A stretch of 64,000 nucleotides of DNA from CBDFGN01 sp965247065. GTDB lineage: Bacteria > Bacteroidota > Bacteroidia > Cytophagales > Cyclobacteriaceae. Below, piece by piece: positions 9,179 through 18,193 of the stretch. The stretch lies in assembly GCA_965247065.1 (NCBI GenBank), contig CBDFGN010000006.1, positions 1,302,001 through 1,366,000 on the forward strand, written 5' to 3'. The notes under the pieces are model-generated. The model saw only the letters and a list, made by a program, of their open reading frames with translations, was not told the DNA's origin and searched no databases. The translations under genes were made by a program, and so were the position numbers. Every line of letters begins with the position of its first letter. The stretch's first letter is position 1.

Positions 9179-10030
9179 TCAATTGCCTTTTGCGGCCCAT
9201 TTTATGCCCTCGATAATGTGTTGCTTTCCAAAATCCGTATCGAGCGCCCTTAAATCATGCCCTAATTCAGTATAGAAAAACCTCCCACCATCCCAAAGCC
9301 GGGTCCAGGCGATAGGATGATCATCACCCATCGGTTTCCCACCTCGATTCTTGAAATACTCTCGAACCGGGTCATAGGTAGATTCATCAACGCGCAGTAA
9401 AACCTGCACACCCGGCAAACCGGTTACTGATTTATCGTGATTGGTCCAGTCCGCTTCGTACCAGAATTCAGTTCCCCGTCCTTTTACAGCAGGGTGATCA
9501 GTGGCCCCCGGATCTACCAGGACTTTGGCTTTCAAAAATTCGGAATCGCTATCGAAATCACAACCAGCAAGTTCCATTATCCAGGGCCAACCGTGTTGCC
9601 GGACTAGCACAGCGTGAAGTGCCATTAATCCCCCACCAGCACGATACCATTCTTCAATAACCTGACGTTGCTCTTCATTTAATACTTTGTCGAGTACATT
9701 GGCATTGTTAAAAACCAGCACGTCATATTGGGTGAGTGTTGCGGTCGAAATGTCCTTACCGGTCTCACTTACATCTACCTGCATATCGTATTGTGCCCCT
9801 AGTCGTACCAGCCAACCGTTAATGAGGGGAATCTCAGGGTGCCGATACCAACCTGTTCCCGAGAACAAAAGGACTCGCAGGGAAGGGTCTGAATTCACTG
9901 ATTTCCCCCCTGATTGGATGCCGGACGGTATATTATCCCTTGTTCCCTGCCCAACCAATGCAAATGAAAGAAGGACCAGTACCAGTGAGAGCCGTCTAGA
10001 TAGGAATACTCCATTTATATGATCCATCAT
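9179..10030 (-). CDS. ThuA-like domain protein, exported
   Basis: 283 residues. An N-terminal hydrophobic segment (LSLVLVLLSFALVGQG) suggests export. The rest matches the ThuA/trehalose-utilisation fold, a class I glutamine-amidotransferase-like domain: LRVLLFSGTGWYRHPEI, YDVLVFNNAN, GGGLMALHAV, DHPAVKG, EFWYEADWT, DDHPIAWTR and a C-terminal GRFFYTELGHD. Biochemical function is uncertain. The family is repeatedly found with DUF1080 and sugar isomerase/epimerase genes, as here. It probably shares a promoter in 10031-10357 with the divergent GH32-like gene. Confidence 0.85.
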   Translation of the reverse strand: MMDHINGVFLSRRLSLVLVLLSFALVGQGTRDNIPSGIQSGGKSVNSDPSLRVLLFSGTGWYRHPEIPLINGWLVRLGAQYDMQVDVSETGKDISTATLTQYDVLVFNNANVLDKVLNEEQRQVIEEWYRAGGGLMALHAVLVRQHGWPWIMELAGCDFDSDSEFLKAKVLVDPGATDHPAVKGRGTEFWYEADWTNHDKSVTGLPGVQVLLRVDESTYDPVREYFKNRGGKPMGDDHPIAWTRLWDGGRFFYTELGHDLRALDTDFGKQHIIEGIKWAAKGN

Positions 10031-10357
10031 AATTCCTGTCCCGATTGGGTTTGAAACAAACGAATAAACGACCGTTTGGCTTTGCTAGTTTTTTTTGCCG
10101 TCTTCGAATTAACGAATTTATTCCATTTGAGCAATAATCGCACTTAAGTTCACGCGTTCAGGAAATGCATAACCGCTATAAATTTATAAATCAATTCTTC
10201 CCATTTTAGCTTTGTTATTACCTCCAAGAACCTGCTTTTTTTTCTAAGTTCATTCCTCCTATCACATTATATTGAATGAAGAACAAATGTTAACGATATT
10301 TAATGTTAGAATAGAATTTGAACCGAATCTTTTCCACTTTGAATAAATATTAAACAG
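10031..10357. promoter_or_regulatory. Divergent intergenic region, probable promoters for ThuA-like and GH32-like genes
   Basis: 327 bp between divergent start codons, AT-rich towards the right side. No coding sequence was recognised. I could not assign a confident Bacteroidota -7 element (TAnnTTTG) on either strand, so the promoter call rests on gene arrangement only. Confidence 0.35.
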
Positions 10358-11923
10358 ATGAAAAAAAGACATATTAACAGAAGAAACTTCATCATGTCAA
10401 GCGGACTGGGATTAACCGGATTAGGACTATCCCTACCTGCATTAAGCATGGCCAAACCAAATGCACCTTTAAGTACTAGGGAATTGCCGTTGGAGGACGA
10501 AGATTTAGTTCTCAACTACCATCTGATGCATCCGGGGGGGCCATCAGCACCAGGTGATCCGAATGCTGCTTTTTTTCTGGACGGCACCTGCCATTTACAT
10601 TATATCCTGCGTCACCCATGGAAGGATGAGCGGTCTTACTCCTTCGTGCATGTCAGCAGTCGCGACATGTTGCACTGGCAGTGGCATAAGACCAAACTTC
10701 AACCTTCTTTTACAGGGCATGGCATGTATAGTGGAACTGGCTTTATCACAAAAGAAGGAAAACCGGCTGCCATCTATCATGGCCAAGCTTCCGAGAGAAA
10801 TCAGATTGCTATTGCAAAAGACAACAAACTGTCTGCCTGGGAAAAGCCATATCCTGTGGAAGTTATGACAAAAGAGGGGAAGGAACCGGATATGAACCAC
10901 TGGGATCCGGATTGTTTTCTCATTGGAGATACCTACTATGCTATCTCGGGCGGCCAAAATCCCCCCGTATTCAAATCGAAAGATCTCAAGAATTGGGTTT
11001 ATGTGGGCGACTTCATGAAGTATGATTCACCCGATGTAGCGATAGGTGAAGATATCTCCTGTCCTAATTTTTTCCAGATCGGTAACAAGTGGATGATGCT
11101 TTGTATCAGTCATCCTTTCGGTTGCCGATATTATCTGGGTGACTGGGACGCTACAAATGAACAATTTATACCTCAAATACATGAACGAATGAACTGGCGC
11201 AGGGATGATCAATCATTCATTGTCACGTACTACAGGGATTTCTTTGCGCCCGAGAGTGTTCTTACTCCCGATGGCAGAAGGGTCATGTGGGCATGGTTGC
11301 GGACCCTCAATGATACCATCAAGGAGAAAACCATCCAGTCGCTCCCCAGAGAGTTGGTTCTCGCAAAGGATGGTACATTAAAGATGTCACCTCTTCGTGA
11401 ACTGGAGTCTCAGCGTTACGAGGAGGCAACCTTTAATAATGTAGATGTAAAAATGGATCCAATACATAATGGGGGCGATGCAGTTACCAGGATTACTGAT
11501 CTGGAAGGTGATGCTATCGAGATCAAAGCCACGGTATCGCGTGTGCAGGCAACAAATAAACGGGTAGGATTTCACCTTTTTTCCGATGGTGAAAAATCAG
11601 GGTTCCCCGTAATTATTAATCCGGCATCAAAGGCAATTCGTGTCGGAACAGTTGAGGCCCCATTCCTTGTTGATGATTTGCCTTCAGGTGAAGATCTGGA
11701 AATACGCATCTTTATTGATAAGTACATAGTCGAAGTATTCGTAAATGACCGTCAGGCCGTAGTCGGGGCCTTCCCGGATTATAAGGCGAATAAGGGTTTA
11801 TATGGGTACACATATGGTGCCGGCACCCTCATTAAAGAGATAAAAATATGGAAAATCAAACCGACTAATCAGGGCCATTTTGAAGCGAAGCAAAATCGCA
11901 TTTGGGAAATTGAAACTGGATAA
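10358..11923 (+). CDS. GH32-like protein with Tat signal and altered catalytic motifs
   Basis: 521 residues. The N-terminus MKKRHINRRNFIMSSGLGLT is a twin-arginine export signal. The body follows GH32 propeller order, with deviant motifs: GDPNA (66-70) where NDPNG is usual, HWDPDCF where RDP is usual, and GEDISCPNFF where the acid/base motif EC is expected. A late block FFAPESVLTPDGRRVMWAWL and a C-terminal beta-sandwich (IFIDKYIVEVFVND) are typical GH32 features. The nucleophile-equivalent Asp and a nearby Glu are present, so activity is possible but not assured. It may act on fructans or another glycan. Confidence 0.8.
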   Translation: MKKRHINRRNFIMSSGLGLTGLGLSLPALSMAKPNAPLSTRELPLEDEDLVLNYHLMHPGGPSAPGDPNAAFFLDGTCHLHYILRHPWKDERSYSFVHVSSRDMLHWQWHKTKLQPSFTGHGMYSGTGFITKEGKPAAIYHGQASERNQIAIAKDNKLSAWEKPYPVEVMTKEGKEPDMNHWDPDCFLIGDTYYAISGGQNPPVFKSKDLKNWVYVGDFMKYDSPDVAIGEDISCPNFFQIGNKWMMLCISHPFGCRYYLGDWDATNEQFIPQIHERMNWRRDDQSFIVTYYRDFFAPESVLTPDGRRVMWAWLRTLNDTIKEKTIQSLPRELVLAKDGTLKMSPLRELESQRYEEATFNNVDVKMDPIHNGGDAVTRITDLEGDAIEIKATVSRVQATNKRVGFHLFSDGEKSGFPVIINPASKAIRVGTVEAPFLVDDLPSGEDLEIRIFIDKYIVEVFVNDRQAVVGAFPDYKANKGLYGYTYGAGTLIKEIKIWKIKPTNQGHFEAKQNRIWEIETG

Positions 11924-12231
11924 GGAACAGTGAAAAAATAAATTATCACCCTGAGCAGTGCCTTTGCGCAGGCTTGAGTGTTCTAGGCTCATTAGCAAGC
12001 TCGGTTCTTTTTTCTATCCGGCTTTCGCGTATTGATCCATTAAGGAATGAATGTCTTGTTTCCGATTCGCAAGGATTTCGGTAGCAAATGTGTAATTCAC
12101 GGCCCGAAAATGGAACAAGCTAGAAGGGAAAATACCGGTCATAAGTTTTTTTTGTCATAAGAAACAGCCCGGGTAGCAGCCTGTTTGTGAATATGGGGAA
12201 AATAGCCTAACATGACGACAACATTCAGAAA
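11924..12231. other. Intergenic region between GH32-like gene and sulfatase 3
   Basis: 308 bp. A short GCCT/AGGC hairpin near 11959-11974 and a T-run near 12008-12013 could contribute to termination of the upstream gene, but the stem is weak. No gene was seen. Confidence 0.3.
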
Positions 12232-13716
12232 ATGAACATGATCCTTCACCGTATCTTTCTGTCAGGTTTTTTCCTTTCGGGTTTGTTGTCTTTTGGTATG
12301 GGACAGACTCCCAAACAGAAGCGTCCCAATATACTATTTTGCATTTCTGACGACCAGTCATGGGGTCATACCGGTGCTATGGGCGATCCCGTCGTCAGGA
12401 CACCCGCCTTTGACAGGATCGCCGGTGAGGGTATTCTCTTTACAAATGCTTTTTGTGATGCCCCCTCCTGTGGTCCTTCACGCAGCGCTATCCTGACCGG
12501 ACAACACATCTGGCGATTGGAAGAGGCGGGAAATATTCATAGTAAACTGCCCTCAAAATTCGCCACTTATGTTGATTTAGTAGAGCAGGCAGGTTATGCA
12601 ATTGGTTCATATAGTAAAGCCTGGTCTCCCGGTAAGTTCAAGACCGATACAGGTTGGGTTCACAGCAGCCAGACAAAATTAAACCCTGCCGGTCCCGGGT
12701 TCAGTAGTTTTGAGGCTTTTTATCAACAAAAATCAAAAGATCAACCCTTTTACTTTTGGCTTGGTAGCAGTGATGCACACCGTCCTTATGTGTTGAATTC
12801 CGGACGGGATTCGGGAATGGATCCGGCAAGGGTGATTGTCCCTCCCCATTTGCCGGATAATGCTATAGTGCGAAATGACATTCTGGATTACTACTTCGAG
12901 GTTCAGCGTTTTGACAGCACGGTATCAAAAGCCTTAGCTGTCCTCGAAGCGGCGGGAGAACTGGACAATACGCTTGTAGTCGTCACCAGCGATAATGGAA
13001 TGCCATTCCCTCGCGCCAAGGCAACTCTTTATGACTTTGGGACACGTATGCCATTGGCCATCCGATGGCCATCGAAAATTGTCTCTCCCAATAGAGAGTA
13101 TGAAGGATTTGTTCATCTAAGTGATTTTGCAGCAACCTTCCTGGAAGCGGCCGGCCTAAAAGCACTCGACGAAATGACTTCCCACAGTCTGATGGATGTA
13201 TTTACAGTTCCGGGAAAGAATCTCCGGGAACAAGCATTTACTGCGATGGAGAGACATGATGGTTGTCGCAAGGGAGGCAAAGGCTATCCCTGCCGTGCGA
13301 TTCGCAACAGGGATTTCCTATACATTCGCAATTATGAACCGGACCGGTGGCCGGCAGGTGATCCGGATGCAAAAAACTGCGCTCGTGTGATTCCCTTTGG
13401 AGAAGTTGATCCATGCCCGACAAAAACGCAATTGTTGGAAGAAATGGAGGGGCTCCCTATATTCTACCAACTGGCCTTTGGCAAACGACCTGCCGAGGAA
13501 TTATATGACATGCGGGTAGACCCCGGTCAAATTCACAATGTGGCCTCGATTCCCCAATACGCAGAAATCAGGCACGACTTAAGTGAGCAGCTTTTGAAAT
13601 ATACAGCAAAGACCGGCGATCCGCGTGCCTTAGGAAAAGAGGCGCCCTGGGACTATTATCCGTACTATGGCTATCGCAAAAACATGGAGTGGTCTGTAGA
13701 CCAAAAAAAAGATTAA
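12232..13716 (+). CDS. Sulfatase 3 (N-sulfoglucosamine sulfohydrolase-like), exported
   Basis: 494 residues with an N-terminal signal peptide (ILHRIFLSGFFLSGLLSFGMG). Sulfatase blocks are PNILFCISDDQSWG (metal Asp pair), DAPSCGPSRSAILTGQ with Cys80 as formylglycine precursor, GSSDAHRPY and VVTSDNGMPFPRAK. The CGPSR core and the DDQ start resemble the heparan N-sulfatase-like branch, but this is a similarity of motif style only. It begins the second sulfatase group (12.2-15.9 kb). Confidence 0.9.
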   Translation: MNMILHRIFLSGFFLSGLLSFGMGQTPKQKRPNILFCISDDQSWGHTGAMGDPVVRTPAFDRIAGEGILFTNAFCDAPSCGPSRSAILTGQHIWRLEEAGNIHSKLPSKFATYVDLVEQAGYAIGSYSKAWSPGKFKTDTGWVHSSQTKLNPAGPGFSSFEAFYQQKSKDQPFYFWLGSSDAHRPYVLNSGRDSGMDPARVIVPPHLPDNAIVRNDILDYYFEVQRFDSTVSKALAVLEAAGELDNTLVVVTSDNGMPFPRAKATLYDFGTRMPLAIRWPSKIVSPNREYEGFVHLSDFAATFLEAAGLKALDEMTSHSLMDVFTVPGKNLREQAFTAMERHDGCRKGGKGYPCRAIRNRDFLYIRNYEPDRWPAGDPDAKNCARVIPFGEVDPCPTKTQLLEEMEGLPIFYQLAFGKRPAEELYDMRVDPGQIHNVASIPQYAEIRHDLSEQLLKYTAKTGDPRALGKEAPWDYYPYYGYRKNMEWSVDQKKD

Positions 13717-13742
13717 CTACAATTGAATTCATCATTTCCATC

Positions 13743-13847
13743 ATGCCGAAAAAACTCTCTTCTTTTGTATTGTTTCTTCTTATACTCGGCCCCTCTATGT
13801 ACCGAAAAATGAATATAGATGGTGACTATCAAAGAGCTAACCCGTAA
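13743..13847 (+). other. Short signal-peptide-like ORF, possibly a gene remnant
   Basis: ATG at 13743 opens 34 codons reading MPKKLSSFVLFLLILGP followed by charged residues and a stop at 13845-13847. It looks like an export signal with no mature domain and overlaps the start of the next gene in another frame. It may be the cut-off beginning of a lost secreted enzyme or a tiny leader; I cannot choose. Confidence 0.25.
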
Positions 13848-14286
13848 GAGGATTTTACGAATACATGGGTCAATTTTGATATTGGTTGGAATTGCGCTCA
13901 CCATCAATTCTACCGCAGGGACTTATCTTGGAATTGGGAAACTCAGCTTTTTACAGGATAATGAATTTGCGTTGGTTGGGTTGTTTCAAGCTTATTTGTT
14001 AATGGCCATCATCGGAATTGCTTTATGGATAGGCACGGAGAGTTCAGGAATAAGAAAGTTTCACGTCGTCGGTGCTTTGGCACACATTCCACCTTTGATA
14101 GCTAATATTATGTTCTGGCATCTTTTTTCAGCTATGGATATGACAGCCATCGCTACCGGAGGAACGACCTTTCATGTCTTGTTTATTTGCGTTGAATCCT
14201 ATGCAGGCATTAGCACCACCGTAAATAACCATGAAGAAAAAAGCAGTGAAGTACCCAATCAATTAGACGGCTCCCTTAAATTTTGA
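13819..14286 (+). CDS. Four-segment membrane protein, unknown function
   Basis: 155 residues with about four hydrophobic spans: ILILVGIALTI, ALVGLFQAYLLMAIIGIALWI, VGALAHIPPLIANIMFW and FHVLFICVESYAGI. No family was recognised. It lies between sulfatase 3 and sulfatase 4 on the same strand and ends 9 bp before the latter, so it is probably cotranscribed with it. There are no catalytic motifs. A small inner-membrane partner or a hitchhiking gene are both possible. Confidence 0.6.
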   Translation: MVTIKELTRKRILRIHGSILILVGIALTINSTAGTYLGIGKLSFLQDNEFALVGLFQAYLLMAIIGIALWIGTESSGIRKFHVVGALAHIPPLIANIMFWHLFSAMDMTAIATGGTTFHVLFICVESYAGISTTVNNHEEKSSEVPNQLDGSLKF

Positions 14287-14295
14287 CACTTGACA

Positions 14296-15864
14296 ATGAT
14301 GCAACTCCAGTTGTTTACGCTCACAGCCACCTTTACTGTTCTTCTTATCTCCTGTTCTCCAGCCCGGGAAGAAGCTAAGTTTGATGGTGTTCACGACAAC
14401 CGGCCCAACATTGTATTCATGCTGGCCGATGATATGGGATGGAATGAGGTTGGTTTCAACGCTGCCGATGGTGGGTATACTCCGAATATAGACAGGCTTC
14501 GGGACGGGGGCCTGAGCTTGACCCAGTTTTACGTTCATGCTGTTTGCGCTCCAACCAGGTCCGCATTTTTGACTGGTCGCTACCCTTTCAGAACCTGGAG
14601 CGATTGGCGTCCGGAAGACTTTGGGAAACCCAGTTACCTTCAAATATTGGGACTTGAAATTGCCAAAAATGAGTTGGCGGAGGAATCACGACGAATTCAT
14701 GCCCTGGCGACCGAGGAGCGGACCATTGCCGAAGCACTGAAAGAACAAGGATACTTCACTGCCATTGCCGGCAAATGGCACTGCGGGGAGTGGTTACCAG
14801 AGCACCTGCCCATGGGCCAGGGATTTATGCATCAGTACGGTCACTACGCCTGGGGTATCGATTATAACAATTATTCTGTTCCTCACAATGCCCCGGCCCG
14901 TTTTGCAGTGTACGACTGGCATCGCAATCAGGAACCTCTTCAGGAACAAGGTTATACCACCGATCTCATTGCAAATGAAGTGATTAGACTCATCGCCAAT
15001 CATAAAAAGGATCATGGAAATAGGCCTTTTTTCTTTTATGTGCCATTCAATGCCATACATGGACCCCTGGAGGAAATACCTCGATATACAAATAAATACG
15101 GCACTCGGTATGCGGCATTAAAATGTCTTGATGACGCGGTGGGTCGGATTGTAAGCTGTATTGACCAGTACGGCTTTGAAGGCAGCACTTTGGTAGTATT
15201 CGCAAATGATAATGGGGGACTTCGAGATAGTATGAATGCACCTTATCGCGGTACCAAGAATACTAATTACGAAGGCGGAGTCCGCGTGCCCTGTGTTTTA
15301 CGATGGCCTGGTAAGCTAAAGGCAGGAAGCTCAAATGACGAAATGATGCATATCACCGACTTCTATAGCACATTTATCAGTTTAGGTGGGGGTTCGCTTG
15401 AGCAGGAGCGTTCGCTAGACGGGATGGACATGACCAGTGTTATTTTTGGACGGGATAAGAGTCCCAGGGACGAAATAATCTTTGAGGTTTCCGGTAGCGT
15501 ACGCCCACCAGCCATTCGCGTCGGAGATTATAAACTAGTGGGGGAGGAGCTCTACAATATCATGGAAGATCCGGGCGAGGTCAGGGACGTCTCGGCAGAT
15601 CACCCCAAGGTGAGGAAGACTTTAAAAAATCGAGTGGCATCTGTAGGTCGGGAGCGTCCGCCAATGCCTGATTTTAAAATTGTCATGACCCCGGCGCTTC
15701 CCTGGATCTATGGAGAGAATGAGAATGTAATGGCCCCGGAATGGGTTAAGAAACACATAACTTCGATTCGTGCCAGTCAACCTAAGGCATGGCCAACTGG
15801 AGAAACTCCCTGGCCTCAGGCTCCAAAAGACGGCAAGATCATCTATGTGGGTGATGGAAGATAG
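14296..15864 (+). CDS. Sulfatase 4 (S1 family lipoprotein)
   Basis: The start is taken at the ATG at 14296, which gives a lipoprotein signal with TVLLISC (Cys20). The 522-residue product has PNIVFMLADDMGWNEVG (metal ligands), AVCAPTRSAFLTGRYPF with Cys84 as formylglycine precursor, IAGKWHCGEW, YVPFNAIHGP, and VFANDNGGLRD. CAPTR rather than CxPSR is an accepted variant of the maturation signature. It is probably anchored outside the cytoplasm and removes sulfate from glycans. It is the last gene before the IS3-family block. Confidence 0.9.
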   Translation: MMQLQLFTLTATFTVLLISCSPAREEAKFDGVHDNRPNIVFMLADDMGWNEVGFNAADGGYTPNIDRLRDGGLSLTQFYVHAVCAPTRSAFLTGRYPFRTWSDWRPEDFGKPSYLQILGLEIAKNELAEESRRIHALATEERTIAEALKEQGYFTAIAGKWHCGEWLPEHLPMGQGFMHQYGHYAWGIDYNNYSVPHNAPARFAVYDWHRNQEPLQEQGYTTDLIANEVIRLIANHKKDHGNRPFFFYVPFNAIHGPLEEIPRYTNKYGTRYAALKCLDDAVGRIVSCIDQYGFEGSTLVVFANDNGGLRDSMNAPYRGTKNTNYEGGVRVPCVLRWPGKLKAGSSNDEMMHITDFYSTFISLGGGSLEQERSLDGMDMTSVIFGRDKSPRDEIIFEVSGSVRPPAIRVGDYKLVGEELYNIMEDPGEVRDVSADHPKVRKTLKNRVASVGRERPPMPDFKIVMTPALPWIYGENENVMAPEWVKKHITSIRASQPKAWPTGETPWPQAPKDGKIIYVGDGR

Positions 15865-15877
15865 CAGATGATCTGCC

Positions 15878-15907
15878 GATTGAGGATTGATGATTCCCGA
15901 TTGCTGA
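15878..15907 (+). repeat. 30-bp imperfect repeat, left of the IS3 block
   Basis: The stretch beginning GATTGAGGATTGATGATTCC and ending near GATTGCTGA recurs with a few differences at 18288-18317, on the other side of the IS3-family block. The spacing is far too large for a target duplication, so it is more likely a dispersed intergenic repeat. Confidence 0.45.
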
Positions 15908-15909
15908 AG

Positions 15910-16887
15910 TGTGTACGTCCCTGATATAGGTTGACCACTTTTTAAACGATCGACTTATATGAAAGCAACCCAAAAAGCCATTCGAAAGAAGCGAGTATTC
16001 AGTGATGAATTGAAGCGGGCCATTGTTACGGAATTTGAAAGTGGAAAGTACAGTGTCCCTCAACTGGAGAAACTTCATGGGATCAACAACGCGAACATTT
16101 ACCGTTGGATCTACAAATTCTCTACCTTTAACGAGAGAGGCTATCGAATTCTGGAGATGAAAAAAAGCACTACATCAAAGGTTAACGATTTAGAAAAACG
16201 GATTAAGGAGTTGGAACGTGTGGTAGGTCAAAAACAGATCAAGATTGATTATTACGAAAAGATGATCGATCTGGCCAAGGAGGAATTGGATATCGATCTG
16301 AAAAAAAACTTCGACACCCCACAATCAACTGGTTCCGGAAAAACCAAAGGAAAGTAAATTTCTCGATGAATCAGCTCTATCGTGCCATAGGAATCAGCAA
16401 ACAGGCAATACATCAGTATGCAACCAGGCAAGCTGTCTTTGATCAAAAGGTAGAACAGCTGGTCCTGGAAGCTGATGGGATACGCCAGGAACATCCTGGT
16501 TGTGGGGTGGAAAAAATGTACCGGACCTTAAAACCCGGATTTATCGGCAGAGATCGCTTTGTAGACCTTTTAATGAGTCTTGGTTACCGTTTGAGAAGAG
16601 CCAAGAACTATAAACGAACTACCCGGGCTTCGAAGCTTTATTATCCAAACCTGATCAAAGGATTTGAACTAACGTCTCCTTCAACGGTCTGGCAATCAGA
16701 CATCACCTTCATAGAAGTGGGAAACCGGTTTTATTACGGGGTCTTTATTCTGGATGTCTATACCCGAAAAATAGTAGGCTACCAGGTATCGGATCATATG
16801 CGGGCTACAGCGAACGTAAAGGCATTGCTCATTGCCTTGAAAGATCATCCCCCTCCCCGGATCCATCATTCCGACAGAGGAGGTCAA
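15910..16887 (+). mobile_element. IS3-family element, copy 1, truncated on the right
   Basis: It starts at the same left end as copy 2 (TGTACGTCCCTGATATAGG) and by eye matches it over 978 bp. It stops in orfB at GGTCAA, directly abutting the left end of copy 2. The missing right third is not found beyond copy 2. This is best described as a tandem duplication of the first 978 bp of one element, or an element lost through an adjacent deletion. Confidence 0.85.
15959..16357 (+). CDS. IS3-family OrfA (copy 1)
   Basis: 132 residues: an N-terminal helix-turn-helix (FSDELKRAIVTEFESGKYSV) and a leucine-zipper-like coiled coil (VNDLEKRIKELERVVGQKQI), standard for IS3 OrfA, which binds the ends of the element. 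Near its 3' end, A AAA AAC at 16303-16309 lies in the reading frame as a -1 slippery heptamer that would lead into the orfB frame. The protein is the same as OrfA of copy 2. Confidence 0.9.
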   Translation: MKATQKAIRKKRVFSDELKRAIVTEFESGKYSVPQLEKLHGINNANIYRWIYKFSTFNERGYRILEMKKSTTSKVNDLEKRIKELERVVGQKQIKIDYYEKMIDLAKEELDIDLKKNFDTPQSTGSGKTKGK

Positions 16888-16905
16888 TGTACGTCCCTGA
16901 TATAG
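16366..16905 (+). pseudogene. IS3-family OrfB, truncated (copy 1)
   Basis: It encodes the N-terminal half of the DDE integrase-type transposase up to IHHSDRGGQ, then runs into the left end of copy 2 and stops after a few foreign residues (CTSLI). The first catalytic Asp (SDITFIE) and the second region (HHSDRGGQ) are present, but the last Glu-containing third is missing, so it cannot be an active transposase. Confidence 0.9.
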
Positions 16906-16934
16906 GTTGACCACTTTTTAAACGATCGACTTAT

Positions 16935-17333
16935 ATGAAAGCAACCCAAAAAGCCATTCGAAAGAAGCGAGTATTCAGTGATGAATTGAAGCGGGCCATT
17001 GTTACGGAATTTGAAAGTGGAAAGTACAGTGTCCCTCAACTGGAGAAACTTCATGGGATCAACAACGCGAACATTTACCGTTGGATCTACAAATTCTCTA
17101 CCTTTAACGAGAGAGGCTATCGAATTCTGGAGATGAAAAAAAGCACTACATCAAAGGTTAACGATTTAGAAAAACGGATTAAGGAGTTGGAACGTGTGGT
17201 AGGTCAAAAACAGATCAAGATTGATTATTACGAAAAGATGATCGATCTGGCCAAGGAGGAATTGGATATCGATCTGAAAAAAAACTTCGACACCCCACAA
17301 TCAACTGGTTCCGGAAAAACCAAAGGAAAGTAA
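16935..17333 (+). CDS. IS3-family OrfA (copy 2)
   Basis: 132-residue helix-turn-helix plus coiled-coil protein, the same sequence as copy 1 OrfA. Its 3' end includes the heptamer A AAA AAC (17279-17285) placed exactly on the codon grid required for -1 frameshifting, giving an OrfAB fusion transposase. Confidence 0.92.
   Translation: MKATQKAIRKKRVFSDELKRAIVTEFESGKYSVPQLEKLHGINNANIYRWIYKFSTFNERGYRILEMKKSTTSKVNDLEKRIKELERVVGQKQIKIDYYEKMIDLAKEELDIDLKKNFDTPQSTGSGKTKGK
17279..17285 (+). promoter_or_regulatory. Programmed -1 frameshift site, A AAA AAC
   Basis: In the orfA frame the codons are AAA AAA AAC, so the heptamer fits X XXY YYZ. After slipping back one base the frame stays open through to the orfB ATG at 17342 and on to its stop at 18193. 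Both facts are read from the sequence. Production of an OrfAB fusion this way is known for IS3 elements. Confidence 0.75.
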
Positions 17334-17341
17334 ATTTCTCG

Positions 17342-18193
17342 ATGAATCAGCTCTATCGTGCCATAGGAATCAGCAAACAGGCAATACATCAGTATGCAAC
17401 CAGGCAAGCTGTCTTTGATCAAAAGGTAGAACAGCTGGTCCTGGAAGCTGATGGGATACGCCAGGAACATCCTGGTTGTGGGGTGGAAAAAATGTACCGG
17501 ACCTTAAAACCCGGATTTATCGGCAGAGATCGCTTTGTAGACCTTTTAATGAGTCTTGGTTACCGTTTGAGAAGAGCCAAGAACTATAAACGAACTACCC
17601 GGGCTTCGAAGCTTTATTATCCAAACCTGATCAAAGGATTTGAACTAACGTCTCCTTCAACGGTCTGGCAATCAGACATCACCTTCATAGAAGTGGGAAA
17701 CCGGTTTTATTACGGGGTCTTTATTCTGGATGTCTATACCCGAAAAATAGTAGGCTACCAGGTATCGGATCATATGCGGGCTACAGCGAACGTAAAGGCA
17801 TTGCTCATTGCCTTGAAAGATCATCCCCCTCCCCGGATCCATCATTCCGACAGAGGAGGTCAATACATCTACGAAGAATATGTAGACCTACTAAAATCCA
17901 ACCGATGTGATATCAGCATGGGGCTAACCGCTCAGGATAATGCGTATGCAGAGCGCTTTCACAGGACCTTGAAAGAAGAATATTTGCATTACTGGAAGCC
18001 GACCAATTTCTATCAACTGAAAAGGTATGTCAAAAGAGCGGTTGACCATTATAATCAAAAAAGAACCCATGAAAACTTAAACGATGTTTCACCCATGGAT
18101 TTTGAAAAGGACTGGTCCTTGTTGCCAATTAACCGAAGACCTTCATTGTCCATATTTAATGATGAATTATTAACCAAAAGTGGTCAACACTAA
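17342..18193 (+). CDS. IS3-family OrfB transposase (copy 2)
   Basis: 283 residues with the retroviral-integrase-like DDE domain: WQSDITFIEVGNRFYY (first Asp), HHSDRGGQYIYEEY (second Asp), and DNAYAERFHRTLKEEYL (catalytic Glu region), then the usual YNQKRTHENL tail. It is in the -1 frame relative to orfA, 8 bp after its stop, and is normally expressed as an OrfAB fusion. Confidence 0.93.
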   Translation: MNQLYRAIGISKQAIHQYATRQAVFDQKVEQLVLEADGIRQEHPGCGVEKMYRTLKPGFIGRDRFVDLLMSLGYRLRRAKNYKRTTRASKLYYPNLIKGFELTSPSTVWQSDITFIEVGNRFYYGVFILDVYTRKIVGYQVSDHMRATANVKALLIALKDHPPPRIHHSDRGGQYIYEEYVDLLKSNRCDISMGLTAQDNAYAERFHRTLKEEYLHYWKPTNFYQLKRYVKRAVDHYNQKRTHENLNDVSPMDFEKDWSLLPINRRPSLSIFNDELLTKSGQH

